This document shows positions 55,054 to 55,670 of a stretch of DNA of 55,670 bases, piece by piece. A model generated the notes under the pieces. The model made no database searches, was not told the DNA's origin, and was given only the letters and a program-made list of their open reading frames with translations. Position 1 is the first letter of the stretch, and every line of letters begins with the position of its first letter. Origin of the DNA: Ensifer adhaerens (GTDB taxonomy: Bacteria; Pseudomonadota; Alphaproteobacteria; Rhizobiales; Rhizobiaceae); contig NZ_LGAP01000038.1 of the NCBI RefSeq assembly GCF_001270265.1, positions 1 through 55,670 of the forward strand. Reading direction: 5' to 3'. A program made the translations under genes and the position numbers.

Positions 55054-55260
55054 CTATTTCTCAATATCCACTTTTTTATTGAATTTGAGCATCGTCTTGA
55101 TGATTCGCTGCGCGTCCGTGTCATCTGGAACAGCTTCATTGCATGCATCGCAAAAACGGCCCGTCACCTTTTCGATAAGCACGCTCTCCCCTCTGTAGAC
55201 ATAGGGAATATCGCGGGTATCTCTAACGAGCGTACCTCTTCCGCAGTATGGGCATGTCAT
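55054..55260 (-). CDS. orphan YgiT/MqsA-type zinc-finger protein
   Basis: A 68-aa protein equal to the N-terminal zinc domain of MqsA/YgiT: CPYCGRG near the start and CDACNE near residue 37 give the two CxxC pairs, with the IPYVYRGESVLIEKV strand between. It ends about where the domain ends (FNKKVDIEK), with no HTH domain and no mqsR-like gene next to it. ATG 55260 has GGGAG upstream. It may be a stand-alone YgiT-type protein or the remains of an mqsA gene. Confidence 0.65.
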   Translation of the reverse strand: MTCPYCGRGTLVRDTRDIPYVYRGESVLIEKVTGRFCDACNEAVPDDTDAQRIIKTMLKFNKKVDIEK

Positions 55261-55519
55261 CTGAATGGCTCCCAAGCGTCTACCTGCGGCGAAGATCGCC
55301 GACGTTGGTTATCTCATCAATTTGGCTCACCTGCGTTAACGAACTCCCGGCTCGTGGACCGGATGGCATGCGCCCCTTCGCATGGCCCAAAAGCGACAGC
55401 GCAGCCAAACCACGCGACCACCGAAGCGAAAATATTGGGCATATCTGCTCGCGCCGGTGCCGGATTGCCAGGCGATGGAAATCCTGTCGCTACCGTTTAC
55501 CCCTACCGACGCCCTACCC
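55261..55519. other. gap before the secretion adaptor gene
   Basis: No gene is seen in this 259-nt stretch. It separates the end of the secretion gene from the zinc-domain gene on the same strand. No terminator hairpin was recognised. Confidence 0.35.
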
Positions 55520-55670
55520 TCATTCCTCTCTGAATGCCCTCATCATCTGGTCGGTGAATGGTTTTGTCAGGTATGAGATTGCGGTTCGCTCGTCGGTCTG
55601 GACGAAGACCTCGACGGGCATGCCGGGCATGAGCTTGCGGCTGCCGAGTTTGTCGAGCGGCTCGGTGATC
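55520..55670 (-). CDS. HlyD-family type I secretion adaptor, C-terminus (partial)
   Basis: The last 49 codons of a gene that runs off the window. The translation contains LMPGMPVEVFVQTDERT and SYLTKPFTDQMMRAFREE, the typical C-terminal end of HlyD/PrsE-type periplasmic adaptor proteins, which join an inner-membrane ABC exporter to an outer-membrane channel. The rest of the gene and any exporter lie beyond position 55670. Confidence 0.85.
   Translation of the reverse strand, partial: ITEPLDKLGSRKLMPGMPVEVFVQTDERTAISYLTKPFTDQMMRAFREE

Overview
The window looks like part of a high-GC replicon, most likely a megaplasmid or chromid, of an alphaproteobacterium in the Rhizobiales (Sinorhizobium/Ensifer/Rhizobium type). 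This is inferred from gene content and protein style: a XoxF-type methanol oxidation locus, an Sbp-CysTWA sulfate transporter, rhizobial polysaccharide genes and a plasmid-type ParB/helicase/antirestriction region. No rRNA, tRNA or CRISPR was recognised.

Region by region. (1) 1-930: C-terminal half of an ISNCY-like transposase. (2) 0.9-14.3 kb: surface polysaccharide genes. They comprise a large glycosyltransferase, a one-polypeptide ManB-ManC fusion that would make GDP-mannose, a divergent GDP-mannose-type Nudix hydrolase, and a tightly coupled operon of two glycosyltransferases plus rmlC-rmlB-rmlD-rmlA (dTDP-L-rhamnose). (3) 14.5-15.2 kb: 5'-truncated cysA remnant. (4) 15.3-29.6 kb: C1 oxidation locus. 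xoxF (lanthanide-type methanol dehydrogenase), xoxG (cytochrome c), xoxJ, a glutathione-dependent formaldehyde dehydrogenase and gfa form one transcription unit. A second unit holds genes like the lut lanthanide-uptake cluster (periplasmic binding protein, YVTN propeller, Asp-rich cupredoxin-like protein, ABC ATPase, ABC-2 permease, exported proteins) followed by a complete SsuABC/TauABC-like importer. (5) 29.8-31.4 kb: hipBA toxin-antitoxin module with three operators exactly 50 bp apart. (6) 31.8-35.6 kb: sulfate ABC transporter sbp-cysT-cysW-cysA. (7) 35.8-41.4 kb: an operon of membrane desaturase, Rieske ferredoxin, ferredoxin reductase, PanB-like protein without its metal ligands, and a second membrane di-iron hydroxylase, with a divergent LacI-type regulator. 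I know of no described pathway with this set; it is the best candidate for an undescribed system. (8) 41.4-47.7 kb: a DUF4143 ATPase behind four 23-bp direct repeats, a KpsC-like Kdo-transferase-type protein, an IS3 remnant, a membrane PAS-GGDEF diguanylate cyclase, the first 26 codons of a CYTH triphosphatase, and a COG0523 GTPase whose 3' end is fused to an ardC remnant. (9) 47.7-53.9 kb: decaying plasmid backbone (ParB-like protein, small plasmid proteins, frameshifted helicase, flgE fragment) with an apparently intact mqsRA module. (10) 54-55.7 kb: LuxR-type response regulator, an orphan MqsA-like zinc domain, and the C-terminus of a type I secretion adaptor running off the window.

How the genes work together: methanol would be oxidised by XoxF with electrons passed to XoxG; formaldehyde would be trapped by glutathione (Gfa) and oxidised by the class III dehydrogenase. 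S-formylglutathione hydrolase, PQQ synthesis and an outer-membrane lanthanide receptor are not in the window and must lie elsewhere. The mannose and rhamnose nucleotide-sugar genes supply the nearby glycosyltransferases. The many truncated genes at region boundaries show that the segment was assembled by repeated recombination. All functions are read from sequence motifs and memory of families; no database search was run.
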